A DNA stretch of 64,000 nucleotides, taken from NCBI GenBank assembly GCA_037043235.1, contig JAWRVZ010000030.1:2373501-2437500 (forward strand), written 5' to 3'. The DNA is from Rhodeus uyekii (lineage: Eukaryota; Chordata; Actinopteri; Cypriniformes; Acheilognathidae). Positions 60,915-64,000 of the stretch are shown here, piece after piece; the stretch's first letter is position 1; each line of letters starts with the position of its first letter. A model generated the notes under the pieces. The model did not search any database, was not told the DNA's origin, and saw only the letters and a program-made list of their open reading frames with translations. Made by a program: the position numbers and the translations under genes.

Positions 60915-62376
60915 ACATTCACCTCTCAGGTCTTTATTAGGCTAATATTGTTAATGAAAGTTTAATTGAAAGTATGTGCTGTATTCTCAAAAGGCCTGTA
61001 ACTGTCCAGAACTGAACATTTCTAGAATGAGCTGCACGAGTGGTGCCGCTTAACTTGTTTTGTCTTGTTCAGAGTTGAGGCAGCTACTGGTCATTCTTCT
61101 CACGATTAACGCCATCCCTACGGGCAAACATCTCCATTATCTAAACACGCCATCCTTTGTCATGTTGTCAGGACGTCAGCACCAAACAGGAAATTTGACT
61201 TTTGCAGATCCAATTACAGCATCTGCACATCCCCTCTCACCTTCTATCTGAACACGGACAGACAGAGAGAGCAACCTGGCACGTGGAATGTGTGTCCGTC
61301 TAAATTTCGTCCACAATTACCTTCAGTTTGAGTGTGCACATTTCACTTGTCTCTAAAAAGACGGCTTGAACTGTATATATACACATCTCACATGACAGAT
61401 CAGTCACCATTCACTTAGTATTGAAGGGCAGCACAGCAGGTCTGATTCACACTGATGGTTCAATGAATTTGTTTTGTCCATCTGCCAATACCCATGAAGG
61501 CAAGTTATCAATAACGTCACCTAGATATCTATTGATACAATTAAAAGGAAAGGAATCCATACACACATCCCTTGGCTCTCTCTCTCTCTCTCTCTCTTCG
61601 CTGCCTCTATTTCTCTCTTCCTGCTCCTCTCTTTCCTTTGCTCATATTCAGCCAGGCGCATACAGGATATTAGCTCCTCTCCTGGCAAATTTGCTTTTCA
61701 CATCTTTTTCTTTCTTCTTCCTCTTCCAGTTCTTGGAAGGGCTTGTTATTGAGCTTAGTGTCCACAAATGCCATTGATCCGAGCCGCCACTCCGATCCAT
61801 ACCCGAGAGCTTTAACACCCTCTCAGCATGTAAGTAATACTAATCCCACTCAACTTGTGGAGCCATTGATTTTATAGATCTCCCTCGAAAGTTGTGATAA
61901 TGATATATCATTGTTAAATTTGGTAGAACAAACTGCTTTGCCAATGTACGTACGGGTGAGGATTCAAAAGGTGCGCTGATTTCTCAACCTCTCTGCGTCA
62001 GGTGTGGCCTGTCTTTGTCACTTTTTTGCTGTCTGTGCTTTTTAGAATGGCTGCTAGAACAGCATTTCTCAACAAAGGGCTGCAGGGGTCCTTAGTTTCG
62101 ATAGGGTCATTAAAATAAATTATGTATAACTGAGCAATTCAAATGTAAAAGTCTATACAGCGTAACATATCAACTGAATAGTTCTTATTCTGGAGAAAAC
62201 TCAGGAACCTTTGACATTTTTTAACTTTACATTGATTTTTTTATTCTTCTGAGACTTAATTTACTTTTAAAGTTTTGTTTAAAAATGATAGGCTAGTTAA
62301 ACAGAGCAACTAGCAAGTTCATTTTGCATTTGGAGAACTTTTACACATAGCGAGATTTATTGACTAGTTTCAACAT
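60915..62376. promoter_or_regulatory. Unique DNA with candidate conserved segment
   Basis: 61060-61260 (CACGATTAACGCCATCCCTA, TCATGTTGTCAGGACGTCAG) and 61660-61880 are balanced and repeat-free. A CT run lies at 61576-61597. The remainder is AT-rich. The 118-codon frame at 61421-61777 crosses the CT run and shows no domain. Confidence 0.38.
61576..61597. repeat. (CT)n microsatellite
   Basis: About 11 CT units. Confidence 0.92.
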
Positions 62377-63633
62377 TAAAGGGACACTTCACCCAAAAAG
62401 GAAAATTCTGTCATTAATGATTCCAACCCCTTAAGACTTTCGTTCATCTTCGGAACACAAATGAAGATTTTTTAAAATCTGTCCAGAGTACACAACTGAC
62501 GATTCAAAAAGTTCATAAAGAGATTGTAAAACTAATCCAAATGAATTGCGTGGTCCTGTCAAAATTTTCTGAAGAGACTCAATCACTTTATATGATGTAC
62601 GGATTTAATTTAGGCTTTAATTCACATACAGACATTTATCAAACCCATGTTTACTTGACATGAGAAAACCAATGAGGTCGACTGTCGTGTTATGCAGCAC
62701 GTTTGAGCTTCAGCAAGAGCCAATGAGGTTCATTCTCGTGTTACACAAAATGTTTCAGCTTCCACAAGAACCAATGAAGTTCATTCTCATGTTATGCATC
62801 ACGTTTGAGCTTCAGTAAGAACAAATGAGGTTTATTCTCGTGTTGCGCAGCACGTTTGAGCTTCAAGAAGAACCAATGAGGTTCGTTCTTGTGTTACGCA
62901 GCACGTTTGAGCTTCAAGAAGAACCAATGAGGTTCATTCTGGTGTTACGCATCACGTTTGAGCTTCAAGAAGAACCAATGAGGTTCGTTCTTGTGTTACG
63001 CAGCACGTTTGAGCTTCAAGAAGAACCAATGAGGTTCATTCTCGTGTTACGCATCACGTTTGAGCTTCAAGAAGAACCAATGAGGTTCATTCTGGTGTTA
63101 CGCATCACGTTTGAGCTTCAAGAAGAACCAATGAGGTTCATTCTTGTGTTAAGCAGCACATTTGAGCTTCAAGAAGAACCAATGAGGTTCATTCTGGTGT
63201 TACGCATCACGTTTGAGCTTCAAGAAGAACCAATGAGGTTCGTTCTTGTGTTACGCAAAATGTTTCAGTTTCCACAAGAACCAATGAGGTTCATTCTCGT
63301 GTTAAGCAGCACGTTTGAGCTTCAAGAAGAACCAATGAGGTTCGTTCTTGTGTTACGCAAAATGTTTCAGTTTCCACAAGAACCAATGAGGTTCATTCTC
63401 GTGTTACGCATTACGTTTGAGCTTCAGCAAGAACCAGTGAGGTTTTTACGATCTCTTTATTAACTTTTTGAGCGTTAGTAGCATAGCTGTCTATGGAGGG
63501 ACAGAAAGTTCTCAGATTTCATAAAAAAAGATCTTCATTTATGTTCCAAAGACAAACGAAAGTCTCAAGGGTTTTGAATCTCATGAGGGTATGTAACTAA
63601 TGACAATTTTCATTTTTGTTTGAACTGTCCCTT
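62377..63633. mobile_element. MITE with TTAA flanks and central 51-bp minisatellite
   Basis: The left end AGGGACACTTCACCC and the right end TTTGAACTGTCCCT are inverted, with TTAA overlapping both borders (62377-62380, 63632-63636). This is consistent with a TTAA-type target site (piggyBac or Kolobok). The two arms are mirror images (TAAGACTTTCGTTCATCTTC against AGACAAACGAAAGTCTC; CATTCTGTC-type blocks at both ends). The centre is occupied by the array at 62672-63440. Its 12-kb relative carries the same array in the opposite orientation. Non-coding. Confidence 0.8.
62672..63440 (+). repeat. 51-bp minisatellite, fifteen units
   Basis: Units start AATGAGGTTCATTCTCGTGT, continue with TACGCATCACGTTTGAGC and end TTCAAGAAGAACC. 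Unit starts fall every 51 bp from 62672. Two unit types alternate in places (CGCAGCACGTTTGAGCTTC against CGCAAAATGTTTCAGTTTCC), a mark of block duplication. Since 51 is 17 codons, a repeating frame stays open for 212 codons (62825-63463; MRFILVLR.TFELQEEP twelve times). This is a by-product of unit length, not a gene: there is no start context and no non-repeat part, and the array lies inside a MITE. Confidence 0.95.
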
Positions 63634-63640
63634 TAAATTC

Positions 63641-64000
63641 AAACGACTTTTAGATGCATTACCTTTGATATGAATGACCAACAGTTTAAAAAAACCAACA
63701 TCTTTGTCAATTTCAGCAAAAAAAAACGTATTGACTGTGTACATGAGGTCTTTGACTATTGACTTTCACAATAGAAAGAGACTTTGAAGTTACAATGGAT
63801 AAGAATCACTGCGCTTGAATATTTCAGTCTGAGGTTCAGTATAAGTAATCATATAAAAAATGTTCCCAGAATCAGCCCTGTTGATGCTGAAATGTCGGTT
63901 TTTGTAGGCATTATTTATTATGTGAAATGTGCAATATAAAAAGGATCAATCTGTTGGATTTCTGCTCCTATATGTCTTCCATAACACTGACAGACTTGCC
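63641..64000. other. AT-rich unique DNA at window end
   Basis: No gene or recognised repeat. Confidence 0.5.

Overview
No protein-coding gene, rRNA, tRNA gene or CRISPR array can be supported in this window. It looks like intergenic DNA (a gene desert) from a bony fish, most likely an otophysan or cypriniform relative of zebrafish and carp. The evidence is its repeats: tRNA-derived SINEs with a cyprinid-type body, several palindromic MITE families that I recognise from memory as abundant in cyprinid genomes, hAT, Tigger/pogo and Harbinger-like non-autonomous elements, a Gypsy-like solo LTR, and very long GT, GAAA, AT and G microsatellites. The species is not determined. All open reading frames are short, unrelated to families I recognise, or produced by tandem repeats.

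Layout. 1-7.7 kb: AT-rich unique DNA with a SINE and a three-deep nested transposon (3.55-4.41 kb). 7.7-9.7 kb: probable 3' end of a degenerate LTR retrotransposon carrying three tandem copies of a 409-bp unit. 9.7-16.4 kb: repeat-rich, with LTR-like and DNA-transposon remnants, a MITE with an internal 51-bp minisatellite, and a 32-bp minisatellite of about 1 kb. 16.5-23.9 kb: mixed unique segments that resemble conserved non-coding DNA, with a SINE and MITEs between them. 23.9-27.8 kb: a perfect (GT)140, palindromic MITEs, a CpG-rich patch and a GT/GA array. 27.8-41 kb: unique DNA with candidate regulatory segments, including a tight cluster of homeodomain core sites at 28.02-28.11 kb and a tandem octamer pair near 30.0 kb. 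42-42.7 kb: a hAT MITE; 44.0-44.3 kb: a Harbinger-like MITE; 46.9-47.6 kb: a Tigger deletion derivative. 44.7-46.3 and 48-59 kb: long, mostly repeat-poor unique stretches, broken by a (GAAA)35, a 564-bp tandem duplication and a 40-base G run. 59.3-60.9 kb: two DNA transposons and a solo LTR with a perfect 5-bp target duplication. 62.4-63.6 kb: a MITE with TTAA flanks and fifteen copies of the same 51-bp unit seen at 12.2 kb.

Nothing here works together as a gene system. If the window has a function, it is most plausibly long-range regulation of a developmental gene outside it. That is inferred from composition and motif clustering and needs a cross-species alignment to confirm. The best-supported results are the transposon structures (target duplications, terminal inverted repeats, nesting order) and the tandem-repeat architecture.
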